Below the pieces are notes generated by a model. It ran no database searches. It worked only from the letters and a program-made list of their open reading frames with translations, and was not told the origin of the DNA. Positions 44,769-54,498 of a stretch of DNA of 64,000 bases are shown here, piece by piece. How positions within the stretch are numbered: the stretch's first letter is position 1; every line of letters begins with the position of its first letter. The position numbers and the translations under genes are program-made. The DNA lies in the NCBI GenBank assembly GCA_900472785.1, contig UCJH01000040.1:62001-126000 (forward strand), written 5' to 3'. The stretch is from Hyphomicrobiales bacterium (GTDB lineage Bacteria > Pseudomonadota > Alphaproteobacteria > Rhizobiales > Rhizobiaceae).

Positions 44769-45992
44769 TCAGTTCCGCAGGGCTTTCAGCAGATGTTGTG
44801 TCGGCTCTCCGTCCGGCGTCAAGCCGTTTCTATTCTGGAACGCCTGAATGGCGGCCTTCGAGCCGGAACCGAAATTGCCGTCAACTTCGCCGTCGTAGTA
44901 GCCCAGTTCCTTGAGGCGCGACTGCAGCTCGAACTTCTGCTTGATGTCGAGCGAGCCATCGGGACGGCTCCAGGCCTGCTGCATGCCGCCATAGCCGGCG
45001 ATCTGGTCTGCCAGCAGGCCGACGCCGAGCGCGTAGGAATCAGACGCATTGTAGCGTTTGATGACGAAGAAGTTCTTGGTCATCAGGAAGCCAGGTCCGT
45101 TGCCGCCGCCGGGCATTTTCAATTCTGCACGCTGGCCGGCATGGCGGAAGCCCTTGCCGTTGGGGCGCGTAAAGCCCAGCGCTTCCCATTGCGCCAACGT
45201 TTTCGTCTGGCCGGCATACTGATTGCCGTTGCGCGGCGGACTGACCTCGTAGCCCCAGGTCTGGCCGGATTGCCAGCCGTTCTTTTTGAGAAGGTTTGCG
45301 GCAGTCGCGAGAGCATCCGGAACTGAATTCCAGATGTCGCGATGACCATTGCCGTCGGCATCCACCGCATAAAGCAGGTAGCTCGTCGGGATGAACTGGG
45401 TGTGGCCCATGGCACCAGCCCAGGAGCCGTTCAGTTCACGCGGCGTGATATCGCCGCTCTGCAGGATCTTCAGGGCAGCGATCAACTGGGTCTTGGCGAA
45501 CTTCGCGCGCTTGGGATCGGCATAGGCAAGCGTTGCCAACGCGCGCGGCACGTAGTGCAGCCGGTCGTCCTTTTCAAGCACCGCGCCATAGTTGGATTCC
45601 ATCGACCAGATGGCCAGCAGGATGGTCTTGTCGACGCCGAAATGGCGCTCCAGCGCATCCAGTGTGCGGCCGTGTTTAACCGCCATTTCCTGACCGATCC
45701 GCTGGGTGTAGGGGTTCACGCGGGAATCGATATATTCCCAGATCTTGTGCTTGAATTCGGGCTGGTAGCGCGCTTTTTCAAGCACGGCCGGATCAGGCGT
45801 TTTCACGCCGGAGAATGCCTTCTGATAGGTGGACTTTGTGATACCGCTTTTGGCGGCGGTAGCGTAGAAGCTGTTGATCCAGGTCTGAAAGCCGGCATCG
45901 GCCCGTGCCGCCGGTGCGGCGAGCAGGATGGTCGCGGAGATCATGCATGCCGTGGATGCGCGGCGAAGAAAAGTCTTGTAGGTCTTGATCAT
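44769..45992 (-). CDS. Lytic murein transglycosylase (MltB type) with peptidoglycan-binding domain
   Basis: 407 residues from ATG 45992. Signal peptide (TFLRRASTACMISATILLAAP to about 32). The catalytic SLT2 domain (about 35-330) has IWSMESNYGAVLEKDD with the catalytic Glu and AMGHTQFIPTSYLLYAVD. The C terminus (about 345-405) is a PG_binding_1 repeat (LQSRLKELGYYDGEVDGNFG). It cuts glycan strands to anhydro ends in the periplasm. It is separated by 73 bases from the DUF459 gene in the same direction. Confidence 0.93.
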   Translation of the reverse strand: MIKTYKTFLRRASTACMISATILLAAPAARADAGFQTWINSFYATAAKSGITKSTYQKAFSGVKTPDPAVLEKARYQPEFKHKIWEYIDSRVNPYTQRIGQEMAVKHGRTLDALERHFGVDKTILLAIWSMESNYGAVLEKDDRLHYVPRALATLAYADPKRAKFAKTQLIAALKILQSGDITPRELNGSWAGAMGHTQFIPTSYLLYAVDADGNGHRDIWNSVPDALATAANLLKKNGWQSGQTWGYEVSPPRNGNQYAGQTKTLAQWEALGFTRPNGKGFRHAGQRAELKMPGGGNGPGFLMTKNFFVIKRYNASDSYALGVGLLADQIAGYGGMQQAWSRPDGSLDIKQKFELQSRLKELGYYDGEVDGNFGSGSKAAIQAFQNRNGLTPDGEPTQHLLKALRN

Positions 45993-46297
45993 CAGCTGTC
46001 GTTTCCGTTTCTCGGCGAAATCCGAAAGCGCGGTCATGGCCGCGCGGGGGAGCACGCAAATTTACAGTCTTGGAGCCAGCGTCACACATGTCCTGCATGC
46101 TGCGGTTTCCGGTCTCTGTGTCAGGCCTTGGTACAAGCCTTCAGAACCGAAACTCTACAAAAACGAAGTCAACAAATTCTTTACCATGAAAGGCCTGCGT
46201 CGTCTTCATTTGTAAAAAAATAGCGATTTTTTCGTAAAGGCCTGTTGATACCCCCCTGTTCTGTTTTAAATCACATGAGCGTGATCTGGAGACGTCA
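45993..46297. other. Divergent mltB-type/galU promoter region
   Basis: 305 bases between divergent genes with no supported gene. The part near galU is AT-rich and holds AAAAAAT-AGCG-ATTTTTT (46215-46232), a perfect 7-bp A/T inverted repeat. TGGAGACG provides the galU ribosome site. I could not place firm -35/-10 boxes. Confidence 0.5.
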
Positions 46298-47185
46298 ATG
46301 ACTGACAAGCGTAAAGTCCGTAAGGCCGTATTTCCCGTTGCGGGCCTCGGCACCCGTTTTCTACCGGCCACCAAGGCCGTTCCGAAAGAAATGCTGACCG
46401 TGGTCGACAAGCCGGTCATCCAGTATGTGGTGGACGAAGCGCTCGACGCCGGCATCGAGCACCTGATCTTCGTCACCGGCCGCAACAAGGCGGTCATCGA
46501 GGATTATTTCGATATTCAGACCGAACTCGAACAGACGCTCAAGGAGCGCAACAAGAATGCCGAGCTGACGCTTCTTGCCGACATCCTGCCGAAGGCCGGC
46601 ACCACCAGCTTTACGCGCCAGCAGGCGCCGCTCGGTCTTGGCCATGCAGTCTGGTGCGCGCGCGACATCGTCGGCGACGAGCCCTTCGCCGTGTTGTTGC
46701 CGGACATGATCATGCGTTCGGAACAAGGCTGCCTGAAAGGCATGGTCGACCTCTACGAACAGAGCGGCGGCAACGTGCTGGCCGTCGAGGAATGCGCGCC
46801 GGAGCAGGCACACAAATACGGCATCGTCGGCGTCGGGGATGCGGTCGGCGAGGGCTTCAAGATCACGGCGATGGTGGAGAAGCCGCCGGCAGGCACCGCA
46901 CCGTCGAACTTCTTCATCAACGGCCGCTATATCCTGCAGCCCGAGATTTTCGAGATCCTGGAAACCCAGGAACGCGGCGCCGGGAACGAGATCCAGCTGA
47001 CCGATGGCATGCTGAAACTTGCCAAGCAGCAGCAATTCGCCGGTTATCACTTCCGTGGCGAAACCTATGACTGCGGCATGAAGGAAGGGTTCATCCTCGC
47101 CAACGTCGCTTTTGCCCTGTCGCGCGGCGATATTCGCCCAGGCGTCGAAGATCAATTGAAGGCACTGGTGGCGGCACTGAAGTAG
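46298..47185 (+). CDS. galU: UTP-glucose-1-phosphate uridylyltransferase
   Basis: 295 residues, full length. The nucleotide-binding start is [20 protein letters not shown], and [13 protein letters not shown] and [10 protein letters not shown] are diagnostic. It makes UDP-glucose from UTP and glucose-1-phosphate for exopolysaccharide, LPS and cyclic glucan. It shares its substrate with the glycogen genes at the left of the window. GGAG lies near the ATG, and a strong terminator follows. Confidence 0.96.
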   Translation: MTDKRKVRKAVFPVAGLGTRFLPATKAVPKEMLTVVDKPVIQYVVDEALDAGIEHLIFVTGRNKAVIEDYFDIQTELEQTLKERNKNAELTLLADILPKAGTTSFTRQQAPLGLGHAVWCARDIVGDEPFAVLLPDMIMRSEQGCLKGMVDLYEQSGGNVLAVEECAPEQAHKYGIVGVGDAVGEGFKITAMVEKPPAGTAPSNFFINGRYILQPEIFEILETQERGAGNEIQLTDGMLKLAKQQQFAGYHFRGETYDCGMKEGFILANVAFALSRGDIRPGVEDQLKALVAALK

Positions 47186-47210
47186 GCGGACTTTACGCCT
47201 GTCTGAATTT

Positions 47211-47246
47211 AAAGCCGCGCGACCAATCGTCTGCGCGGCTTTTTCT
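47211..47246 (+). terminator. Terminator of galU
   Basis: AGCCGCGC (47213-47220) and GCGCGGCT (47233-47240) form a perfect 8-bp stem with a 12-base loop, followed by TTTTCTT. It separates galU from the parDE module. Confidence 0.85.
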
Positions 47247-47341
47247 TGGCAGGAAGCCACAGGGAGCCCGGTCAAGCCGTGATGTTTATTGACAATATAT
47301 GCGACGCCTATCACATTGATTGAAGAAGGTGAGAGGTTGTC

Positions 47342-47593
47342 ATGACGTCCGGAAGCATCCATGTAAAAGTTGGCGGCCAGCTGCAGGCACATGTCCAGCA
47401 GCAGATTGGCGAGGACGGTCTCTATGAGAACGCCAGCGAATATATTCGCGCTCTGATCCGCAACGATCTTGCGACCCGTGATGAGGCTTGGAAGACGCTA
47501 CGGGATGCGCTGGCACCTGCGATGAGGGCAGATGACGGTGCGTTTTCAACCGTCACTGCAGAGGACGTCATTCGTCGCAATCAACGCCGCTGA
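47342..47593 (+). CDS. parD: ParD-like antitoxin (ribbon-helix-helix)
   Basis: 83 residues. The RHH part is IHVKVGGQLQAHVQQQIGE with YENASEYIRALIRNDLATRDEAW, typical of the CC2985/ParD antitoxin family. The tail is flexible and charged. GGTGAGAGG gives a ribosome site, and a TTGACA box (47289-47294) lies about 50 bases upstream. The toxin gene starts one base after its stop. Confidence 0.9.
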   Translation: MTSGSIHVKVGGQLQAHVQQQIGEDGLYENASEYIRALIRNDLATRDEAWKTLRDALAPAMRADDGAFSTVTAEDVIRRNQRR

Positions 47594-47594
47594 C

Positions 47595-47966
47595 ATGACC
47601 ACTTATCGCTTCTTCCCCACCGCAGATGCAGCCCAGGACGCGATCTGGCATCAAACTTTGGAAAAATGGGGTGAAGCCAAAGCCATAGCGTACATAACTG
47701 GCCTACACGCGCATTTGCAGCGTTTATGCGCAAATAAAACGATCTGGCGGAAACTGCCACAAGCGCTGGCAGTTCCAGTGGATGTCAAGCGCGACGCCTA
47801 TTTCAGTCTCTACGAGCGGCACTATATCTTTTTTAGAGAATTACAGGATGGCGATCTCGGTATCATCAGCATTTTGCACGAGCGAATGGATTTGCCGGTG
47901 CGCCTGATGAACGATCTGGACATGCTTTTCAGGAAAACGGCCGATCCTGATGAAGAGCGCGGTTAA
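47595..47966 (+). CDS. parE: ParE/RelE-superfamily toxin
   Basis: 123 residues from ATG 47595. The RelE/ParE fold is suggested by AQDAIWHQTLEKWGEAKAIAYI and the strands RDAYFSLYERHYIFFRELQ, LGIISILHERMDLPVRL. ParE toxins poison DNA gyrase while RelE types cut mRNA; sequence alone does not decide. It is somewhat longer than average (about 100 residues), with an extra N-terminal strand. It converges on the outer-membrane gene, 29 bases away. Confidence 0.85.
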   Translation: MTTYRFFPTADAAQDAIWHQTLEKWGEAKAIAYITGLHAHLQRLCANKTIWRKLPQALAVPVDVKRDAYFSLYERHYIFFRELQDGDLGIISILHERMDLPVRLMNDLDMLFRKTADPDEERG

Positions 47967-47995
47967 AGCGCCGGAGTCATTCTTCACTCGGAAAA

Positions 47996-49483
47996 TCACC
48001 GCTTCAGCGTCAGGCCGACGCCGATCTTGGCGACGTTGGTTGCGGGGCCTGTGGCCTGCATCGTGCGTTCGTACCTGATGTCGCCCGTGAGCGCGAGAGA
48101 CCGGGTCATATCCCAGCTGAGGCCGGCGCTTGCGAGCCAGACCTTCTGGTCTTCGGACGAGCTGCCGGACGGATAGTTCCGGAAGGTCAGGTTGTTTGCC
48201 AGGCGGGCGACCAGATCCGAACGCAGCTCGTGCGTCAGGCCGCTGTTGACAGCATAGACCAGCGCGCCGCTTTCTCCCGCTGTCGTCGAAGGCTCGATGC
48301 CGGTCGAGACGCCATAGGTGACGATCGTGCCGCGCTGCGGCGACCAGTTGAAACTGCTGTCCACCGTCAGGCCGCTGATGTCGTCGAGGCGGCCGTCCTT
48401 GAAGCGGTAGGTCTCGTAGCCAAGCGCCACCTCTCCGTTCAGCTTTTCGCCGAGATCGACCTCGACGCCGGCGCGTCCGGCATAATTGTCATAGGAGCGT
48501 TCGAAGCCGAGCGTATCGCGGCGAAGGTCGTAGACCGACTTGCCGACCGAGGCTTCGAGAAAGGGGATGAGGGCGGGAGAAAGCTCGTAGCCGATACGAC
48601 CCGTCACCGTGCCGGCATTGCGGTCGCGGTCGCTGAGGGAGAGCGTCGTGCCGTTGCTGAGTTCCGCGCTGCCATAGGCGTATCGCTCGAAGTCCACCTT
48701 GGCGGAACCGCGCAGGATGCCGAAATCGCGCTCGATGCCGGCGCCGAGACTATAGCGATCGATCCCGGACTGCACTGATGCACCGGAAATGGCGTTGGGA
48801 TCGGTCGAATCCTCCCGCTCGAAGCGATACCCGGCACGCAGCGTTCCGGTCGTGTCGTCGCTGATATCGAGACGCAGTTCGGCATCGACATTGGCGACCG
48901 GCTCCGTTGCACCCTCACCGCCGACATTGCGCTGCCACGTGCCTTCACCGGTGACGGTCAGCTGGTGGCGCGACCAGTCGGAGGTCAGCGTGCCCTTCAG
49001 CCCGGTTTCGAGATAGCTGCGGCTTTCCTTCGAATTGCCTGTCTTCGTGACTTCGTGGTTGAAGCTTTGGCTCAAGGCCGGCTTCAGCGTGAAGGTGCCA
49101 AGCGCGATGCCCGGCGCCTTGTCGCGATCCGGGTCAAGGCTGGAGCGCAGCCCGTCGACCGTGCCTTCGCGGGTGTTGACCCGGCCGAAATCGTCGTTCA
49201 CCGCAGGCCCGGCATCGGGGCCGTCGTCGATGATCGAGGCCGTCGCATCCGGATCGGTTGCAGTCGTTGCTGTTGCGTCCTTAGCCGTTGCGTCCTTGGC
49301 TGCCGTCTTCGTTGTCGAAGGCAGCACCGTGGACGTCGTCTCCTCGTCGTCGGTGGTGACGGGTGAGAATGCCTGGGCGACGGCGGGAAGGGGCGACATC
49401 AGCGCGCACCCGGCAAGCAGCCACAGCGCCGTCATCGGGCGCCGGACAAAGGTCCTGGGATTGCGTGAATGAAATGGCGCCAT
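47996..49483 (-). CDS. Outer-membrane beta-barrel protein
   Basis: 495 residues. A signal peptide ends near 37 (LLAGCALMSPLPAVAQA). A Thr/Ala/Asp-rich linker with short repeats (KDATAKDATAT) spans about 45-90. The rest (about 125-495) is alternating polar/aromatic strands, such as LRAGYRFERED and EVALGYETYRF, ending in VAKIGVGLTLKR, as in BBP2-type barrels of rhizobia. The terminal residue is Arg rather than the classic Phe. Function is unknown; no plug or TonB box is seen. Confidence 0.8.
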   Translation of the reverse strand: MAPFHSRNPRTFVRRPMTALWLLAGCALMSPLPAVAQAFSPVTTDDEETTSTVLPSTTKTAAKDATAKDATATTATDPDATASIIDDGPDAGPAVNDDFGRVNTREGTVDGLRSSLDPDRDKAPGIALGTFTLKPALSQSFNHEVTKTGNSKESRSYLETGLKGTLTSDWSRHQLTVTGEGTWQRNVGGEGATEPVANVDAELRLDISDDTTGTLRAGYRFEREDSTDPNAISGASVQSGIDRYSLGAGIERDFGILRGSAKVDFERYAYGSAELSNGTTLSLSDRDRNAGTVTGRIGYELSPALIPFLEASVGKSVYDLRRDTLGFERSYDNYAGRAGVEVDLGEKLNGEVALGYETYRFKDGRLDDISGLTVDSSFNWSPQRGTIVTYGVSTGIEPSTTAGESGALVYAVNSGLTHELRSDLVARLANNLTFRNYPSGSSSEDQKVWLASAGLSWDMTRSLALTGDIRYERTMQATGPATNVAKIGVGLTLKR

Positions 49484-49587
49484 ATGCCGTGTGCCCGGAA
49501 AGCCTGTTTACAATTGTTGCGCAATCGTAAACCGATGTGGTTAACCATTCGTTTCCACGCTGGCCACCGGGAGAACTCAAATGGATT

Positions 49588-50046
49588 TCAGGCGCTTTCG
49601 ACGGTGAGCTGCCGTCCGGAGCAGGCAATGATCCGGACCCGCGTGCCCGCGGGCATGTCCGGCCCCTCCACGGTCCATGTCGTGTCGTCCAGCCGCATCC
49701 GGCCGCGACCTTCGGCAATCGGCTGTTCGAGCATGGCGGTGCGGCCGACGAGGCTCGCGCCGCGCTGATTGAGCAGGGGTTGATCCGATGTATTGCCTGA
49801 CCGCGCGACGATCTTCCGGCCGATCAGGGCGGCGGCGACGGACAGCACGGCGAAGAACACCAGCTGGACTTCCCAAATCCAGAATCCTGTTTCCCAAAGC
49901 GCCAGGGACACGAGCCCGGTGATGATCGCGGCAATGCCGATCCAGACCAGAAAGACGCCGGGCATGATGACTTCGGCGGCGAGCAGCGCAAGGCCGATCA
50001 CCCACCAGGTCCAGGGGCCAAGCTCAAAAACGATACGTGCAATCAT
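49588..50046 (-). CDS. NfeD-family membrane protein
   Basis: 152 residues. Three hydrophobic segments (about 10-30, 34-50, 58-76) precede a small OB-fold C-terminal domain (GRTAMLEQPIAEGRGRMRLDDTTW, GTRVRIIACSGRQL). This is the short NfeD type without the ClpP-like protease part. NfeD proteins work with SPFH/stomatin partners in membrane microdomains. Here the SPFH gene is directly upstream, three bases away, which confirms the pair. Confidence 0.9.
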   Translation of the reverse strand: MIARIVFELGPWTWWVIGLALLAAEVIMPGVFLVWIGIAAIITGLVSLALWETGFWIWEVQLVFFAVLSVAAALIGRKIVARSGNTSDQPLLNQRGASLVGRTAMLEQPIAEGRGRMRLDDTTWTVEGPDMPAGTRVRIIACSGRQLTVESA

Positions 50047-50049
50047 GGC

Positions 50050-51054
50050 TCAGCTGCCCCGCTGCGTCGTGTCAAACGGATTGCGCACGGGCGTGGTCGC
50101 CGGTGTCGACGGGCGGACGCGGGTTGTCGGTTCCTGGTTGCCGAAGACCTCGCGGGCGATTGCGCCGATGCCGCCGAGCGAACCGATCAGCGAGGAGGCC
50201 TCCATCGGCATCAGCACGATCTTGGAGTTCGGTGCCGTGCCGATCGCGGCCATGGCTTCCGTGTATTTCTGTGCGACGAAGTAGTTGATCGCCTGAACGT
50301 CGCCGGCGGCAATTGCCTCGGAAACCATCTTCGTCGCCTTGGCTTCGGCTTCGGCGAGACGCTCGCGCGCTTCGGCGTCGCGGAAGGCGGCTTCGCGCTG
50401 GCCTTCGGCCTGCAGGATCGCCGATTGCTTGGCACCTTCGGCGCGCAGGATCTGCGCATTGCGCGAGCCTTCGGCCTCCAGGACCTGCGCGCGCTTCTCG
50501 CGCTCCGCCTTCATCTGCCGGGCCATGGCCTCGACCAGATCCTTCGGCGGCTGGATGTCCTTGATCTCGACGCGCGTGACCTTGATGCCCCAAGGGCCGA
50601 CCGCCTCATCAACGACGCGCAGCAGCTTGTCGTTGATGGTATCGCGGTTCGACAACAGCTCGTCGAGGTCCATCGAGCCCATGACCGAGCGGATGTTGGT
50701 CATCGTCAGGTTGAGGATGGCGCTCTGCAGGTCGGAAACCTGATAGGCCGCCTCGGCGGCATTCAGGATCTGGTAGAAGGCGACGGCATCGGCCGAGCAG
50801 CTGGCATTGTCGCGGGTGATGACCTCCTGCGTCGGCACGTCAAGCACCTGTTCCATCACGTTCATCTTGGCGCCGATGCGGTCGATGAAAGGGATGATAA
50901 TGTTGAGGCCCGGCTCCATGGTTTTGGTGTATCGGCCAAACCGCTCGACGGTGTAGCGATAGCCCTGCGGCACGGTCTTGATGCCGGCAAACAGCACCAC
51001 AATGACCAGCACCACGAAGGCGATGACGACGATATCGAGTCCGGCCAGCGGCAT
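50050..51054 (-). CDS. SPFH/band-7 (stomatin/QmcA-like) protein
   Basis: 334 residues. One N-terminal membrane segment (about 5-25) is followed by the SPFH domain: [39 protein letters not shown] and [16 protein letters not shown] long Ala/Glu/Arg coiled coil (about 180-260) follows, then a Pro/Thr-rich tail. It forms large rings in the inner membrane and may affect membrane protein quality control. It is operonic with the nfeD-like gene. Confidence 0.92.
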   Translation of the reverse strand: MPLAGLDIVVIAFVVLVIVVLFAGIKTVPQGYRYTVERFGRYTKTMEPGLNIIIPFIDRIGAKMNVMEQVLDVPTQEVITRDNASCSADAVAFYQILNAAEAAYQVSDLQSAILNLTMTNIRSVMGSMDLDELLSNRDTINDKLLRVVDEAVGPWGIKVTRVEIKDIQPPKDLVEAMARQMKAEREKRAQVLEAEGSRNAQILRAEGAKQSAILQAEGQREAAFRDAEARERLAEAEAKATKMVSEAIAAGDVQAINYFVAQKYTEAMAAIGTAPNSKIVLMPMEASSLIGSLGGIGAIAREVFGNQEPTTRVRPSTPATTPVRNPFDTTQRGS

Positions 51055-51148
51055 GGAAAACCCTCTCCAGATGCGTTCTGTTGTGAAGCGCTACTGTAGA
51101 CAAGACGGCGCGATTGACCAGATTATTTGCGCGTTGTCGTTGAAATAT

Positions 51149-52183
51149 TCAGATCCAGCCCATCAGCTCGCGGCGCACCACATGCTCCAGAACCGCCATG
51201 CCGCCGGGGGTGTCGTTGAGACAGGGGATGTGGGTGAACTTCTCGCCGCCATTGTGATGGAAGCTTTCTCCCGCGGCGACGGCGATTTCCTCGAGCGTTT
51301 CGAGGCAATCCGATACGAAGCCGGGATTGATGACGGCGATGCGCTTGACGCCGTCCTGCGCCAGCTTCTCGACCGTCTTGTCGGTGTAAGGCTGCAGCCA
51401 TTCCTCCGGGCCGAAGCGCGACTGAAAAGTGACCTGCAGTTTTTCCTTCGACCAGCCGAGCTTCTCGCGCAGCAGCCTCGTCGTCTTGAGACATTGGCAG
51501 TGGTAGGGATCGCCCTTGAGGAAATAGGATTTGGGGATGCCGTGAAACGAGGTCAGCACCACCTCCGGCTCCCAGTCCAGCGTCGCGAGATGCGTGGTGA
51601 TCGAATTGGCCAGCGCCTCGATATAAACAGTATCGTCGTGATAGCGGGGTACGGTGCGCAACGCCGGCTGCCAACGCATCTTCAGAAGTGCCTTGAAGGC
51701 TTCGTCGTTCACGGTTGCCGTGGTCGCGGCCGCATACTGCGGATAGAGCGGAAACAGCAGGATCTTCTCGCAGCCCGCCTTCTGCAATTCGTTCATCTTC
51801 GACCGGATCGAGGGCTGACCATAGCGCATCGCCCAATCAACGCGGACGTTCGGGAGATCGGCAAAGCTTTCCGCCATCCGCTCCGCCTGGTTGCGGGTGT
51901 AGGTGCGCAGGTAGCTTTCGTTCAGGTCCTTGTTCCAGATCGTCTCATAGGCCTTGCCGACCTTGCCGGGACGCGTGTTGAGAACGATGCCGAACAGGAT
52001 CGGGTACCAGAAGAAGCGCGACCATTCGATGACGCGCTTGTCGGTCAGGAATTCCTTCAGATACCGCCGCATCGAGGTGTAGTCAGTGCCATCGGGCGTT
52101 CCGAGATTGACCAGCAGGACACCGACCTTGCCGGATGCGACAGGCGGGTGGTTGACGGCAATCATCTCGGGATTCGGGGTCAT
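51149..52183 (-). CDS. hemH: Ferrochelatase
   Basis: 344 residues from ATG 52183, with AGGAACC upstream. Motifs: VLLVNLGTPDGTD at the start, the active-site SFHGIPKSYFLKGDPYHCQC with the metal-binding His, and FVSDCLETLEEI. It inserts ferrous iron into protoporphyrin IX, the last step of heme synthesis, at the inner face of the membrane. An in-frame ATG at 52219 would add 12 unconserved residues. Confidence 0.95.
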   Translation of the reverse strand: MTPNPEMIAVNHPPVASGKVGVLLVNLGTPDGTDYTSMRRYLKEFLTDKRVIEWSRFFWYPILFGIVLNTRPGKVGKAYETIWNKDLNESYLRTYTRNQAERMAESFADLPNVRVDWAMRYGQPSIRSKMNELQKAGCEKILLFPLYPQYAAATTATVNDEAFKALLKMRWQPALRTVPRYHDDTVYIEALANSITTHLATLDWEPEVVLTSFHGIPKSYFLKGDPYHCQCLKTTRLLREKLGWSKEKLQVTFQSRFGPEEWLQPYTDKTVEKLAQDGVKRIAVINPGFVSDCLETLEEIAVAAGESFHHNGGEKFTHIPCLNDTPGGMAVLEHVVRRELMGWI

Positions 52184-52255
52184 GATAGGGTTCCTGCAAA
52201 ACTTTCGGGATTTCGTCATCTATACGACGGCCCGACCCACTGGTTTATGCCTCTT

Positions 52256-52293
52256 CTAAAAAGAAAAACCGGCCCGGGAAAGCCCGCGCCGGT
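52256..52293 (-). terminator. Terminator of the nucleotidase-LysM gene
   Basis: ACCGGC/GCCGGT outer arms and CGGG/CCCG inner arms (52268-52293, one C-C mismatch) are followed on the minus strand by GTTTTTCTTTTT. It lies 24 bases past the stop of the leftward nucleotidase gene. Confidence 0.8.
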
Positions 52294-52316
52294 CTGAAGG
52301 TCAGGGACAAATCGTC

Positions 52317-54308
52317 TTACTTGGCCGGAATCGTCAGCTCGGTGCCGATTTCGAGCTTTTCCGGGACCGGATTGCCGCTGGCCTCGGCGATCCGGCTCCA
52401 GAGTTCGCCATCGCCATAGACCGACTTGGCGAGATCCCAGAGCGTATCGCCGCGGACCACGACGTGTTTTTCGGCGGAAGGCGTGGCACCGCCGCTCGCA
52501 ACCGGCGTTTCGGTAACCGGTTTGGTTTCCGCGATCGGCGTTTCGGGTGTCGTGGCCTGCACGACAGGCGTCTCGGTCGCGGGCTTTTCGGCTGCGGCGT
52601 CGCCTGCGAGCGCCTTGCTGCCGTCGGCCGGCTTTGCATCCGGGGTCACGCTTTTCGCGGCCGTGTCGGTGCTGGTCTGCGTCGACGGCTCGCTCGCCGT
52701 TGCCGCTGCGACCTCGGTGATGCGGCCGTCAGTCATTGGCTTGTAGGGGTTGTTCTTGGCGAGATAGTCGGCCAGCACCGTTTCAAGGCCGGGGCCGTAG
52801 TCATAGGCGTTCTCGGCCTTCTTGAAGACGCTGTAGCCGTCGCCGCCGCCGCGCATGAAGTTGTTGGAAACGACGCCGTAGGTCTTGGCCGGATCGAGCG
52901 CCACGAAGCCGGCGCCGTCCTTCACCTCGATGTTCGACGCGCGGCTGCCGGCCGGCTTCGACTTGTCGAAGGTGAACTTCAGCCCAGCGACCTGCGGGAA
53001 GCGGCCACCGCCTTCTTCGACCTGGCTGAGGCCGTTTTCAAGGGCGGCCGCGATATCCGCACCCGTCAGCTGAAACGTCGACAGCGTGTTCTGGAACGGC
53101 AGCACGGTGATCGCTTCACCCATCGAGACGTCGCCGGCATCGATCGAGGCGCGCAGACCGCCGCCATTGATGATGGCGATGACAATACCCTGATCCTTGA
53201 CGCGGTCGAGCATGGCGTCAGTAACGAGATCGCCCATCTCGCATTCCCTGGCGCGGCAGGTCTCGCGGGAGCCGTCGATCGGCCCATCGGTCTTGCCGAT
53301 GATCTTGGTCTTCAGCTCCTCGATCGGTTTGGCGAGTTCCGCAACCCGCGCCAGAACGGAAGCGTCAGGCTTGATCTTGCTGTCGATCAGGATCGGATCG
53401 CCCTTGGCGGCCTTGACCACGCCTGCGTCATCGAAGGTGACGACGAGATCGCCGAGATATTTGCTGTAGGAACCGGCCTGCACCACCGGAACCTTATAGC
53501 CGCCGGGGTTGTCGACCATCGTCGGGTAAGGACCTTCGGCCTTCTCGTCCGTATTGGAAAGCAGGCTGTGCGAATGGCCACCGACGACGACGTCTACATC
53601 CGGGATCTTGGCGATCACCGCCAGATCACGCGGATAGCCGACATGGGTGAGGGCGATGATCTTGTTGACGCCTTCACCCTTGAGTTTCTGCACCTCGGCG
53701 GTAATCGTGTCGATGTCCTGCGCGATCAGGATGCTGTCGCCGACCGAGGAGAGTTCCGGCGTGTCGTTTGCGACCGCGCCGACGATACCGATCTTCTGGC
53801 CGCCGACGTCGAGCACGATCGACGGCTTAACACGCTCCCCGACCTTGGACTTGAAGCCGGCCAGGACGTTGGAGGTCACGACGGGAAACTGGACCTTGTC
53901 GAGGAAAGTGGCGAGGCCATCCTCGCCCTCGTCGAACTCATGGTTGCCGACGGTCATCGCGTCGAACTTCATCAGGTTTAGGAACTCGGCTTCGGCTGCG
54001 CCTTTGTAGGTGGTGAAGAACAGCGAGCCCTGGAAGTTGTCGCCGGCGTTGAGCAGCAAAAGGTTTTTGCCGGTCAGTTCCTGACGTTTTGTGTCGATCT
54101 CTGTCTTGAGACGAGCGACGCCGCCGAAGCATTCGTTTTTGCCTTCCTCCTCCGCAGAGCAGGTCGAATCGTATTTGTTGATGGATTCGATGCGGGAATG
54201 CAGGTCGTTGATATGCAGGATATTCAGTTCATAATCCGCAAAGGCGGCGCCCGATGAAAGCGCAAGAATGGAGGCGGTCAGAAGCCCTGCCTGCAAATGT
54301 CTGATCAT
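52317..54308 (-). CDS. Secreted 5'-nucleotidase (UshA family) with C-terminal LysM
   Basis: 663 residues. A signal peptide ends near 24 (SSGAAFA). The metallophosphatase domain (about 25-300) has ILHINDLHSRIES, NAGDNFQGSLFF, VGNHEFDEGED and GGHSHSLLS. The 5'-nucleotidase C domain (about 320-520) includes NGGGLRASIDAGDV and NNFMRGGGDGYSVF. A Thr/Ala/Pro linker (about 540-610) leads to a LysM repeat (VVRGDTLWDLAKSVYGDGEL). It should release phosphate from nucleotides in the periplasm; the LysM suggests anchoring to peptidoglycan. Confidence 0.92.
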   Translation of the reverse strand: MIRHLQAGLLTASILALSSGAAFADYELNILHINDLHSRIESINKYDSTCSAEEEGKNECFGGVARLKTEIDTKRQELTGKNLLLLNAGDNFQGSLFFTTYKGAAEAEFLNLMKFDAMTVGNHEFDEGEDGLATFLDKVQFPVVTSNVLAGFKSKVGERVKPSIVLDVGGQKIGIVGAVANDTPELSSVGDSILIAQDIDTITAEVQKLKGEGVNKIIALTHVGYPRDLAVIAKIPDVDVVVGGHSHSLLSNTDEKAEGPYPTMVDNPGGYKVPVVQAGSYSKYLGDLVVTFDDAGVVKAAKGDPILIDSKIKPDASVLARVAELAKPIEELKTKIIGKTDGPIDGSRETCRARECEMGDLVTDAMLDRVKDQGIVIAIINGGGLRASIDAGDVSMGEAITVLPFQNTLSTFQLTGADIAAALENGLSQVEEGGGRFPQVAGLKFTFDKSKPAGSRASNIEVKDGAGFVALDPAKTYGVVSNNFMRGGGDGYSVFKKAENAYDYGPGLETVLADYLAKNNPYKPMTDGRITEVAAATASEPSTQTSTDTAAKSVTPDAKPADGSKALAGDAAAEKPATETPVVQATTPETPIAETKPVTETPVASGGATPSAEKHVVVRGDTLWDLAKSVYGDGELWSRIAEASGNPVPEKLEIGTELTIPAK

Positions 54309-54498
54309 GATTGTCTCCCTATCGTGGCGGTTGGTCCGTCAGCAGCGATCCCAGAGTTTGTCTATACTCAGGATGTGACATGCTGCTGATCCCGATGCTT
54401 TCATCTGGAGACGCGGACATCAAGCAGTAATTCACCAACAGGGAAAATCACAATCAGCAAACCGGCCTGTCCTCGAAAGGGCAGAACCGGTGCGGATG

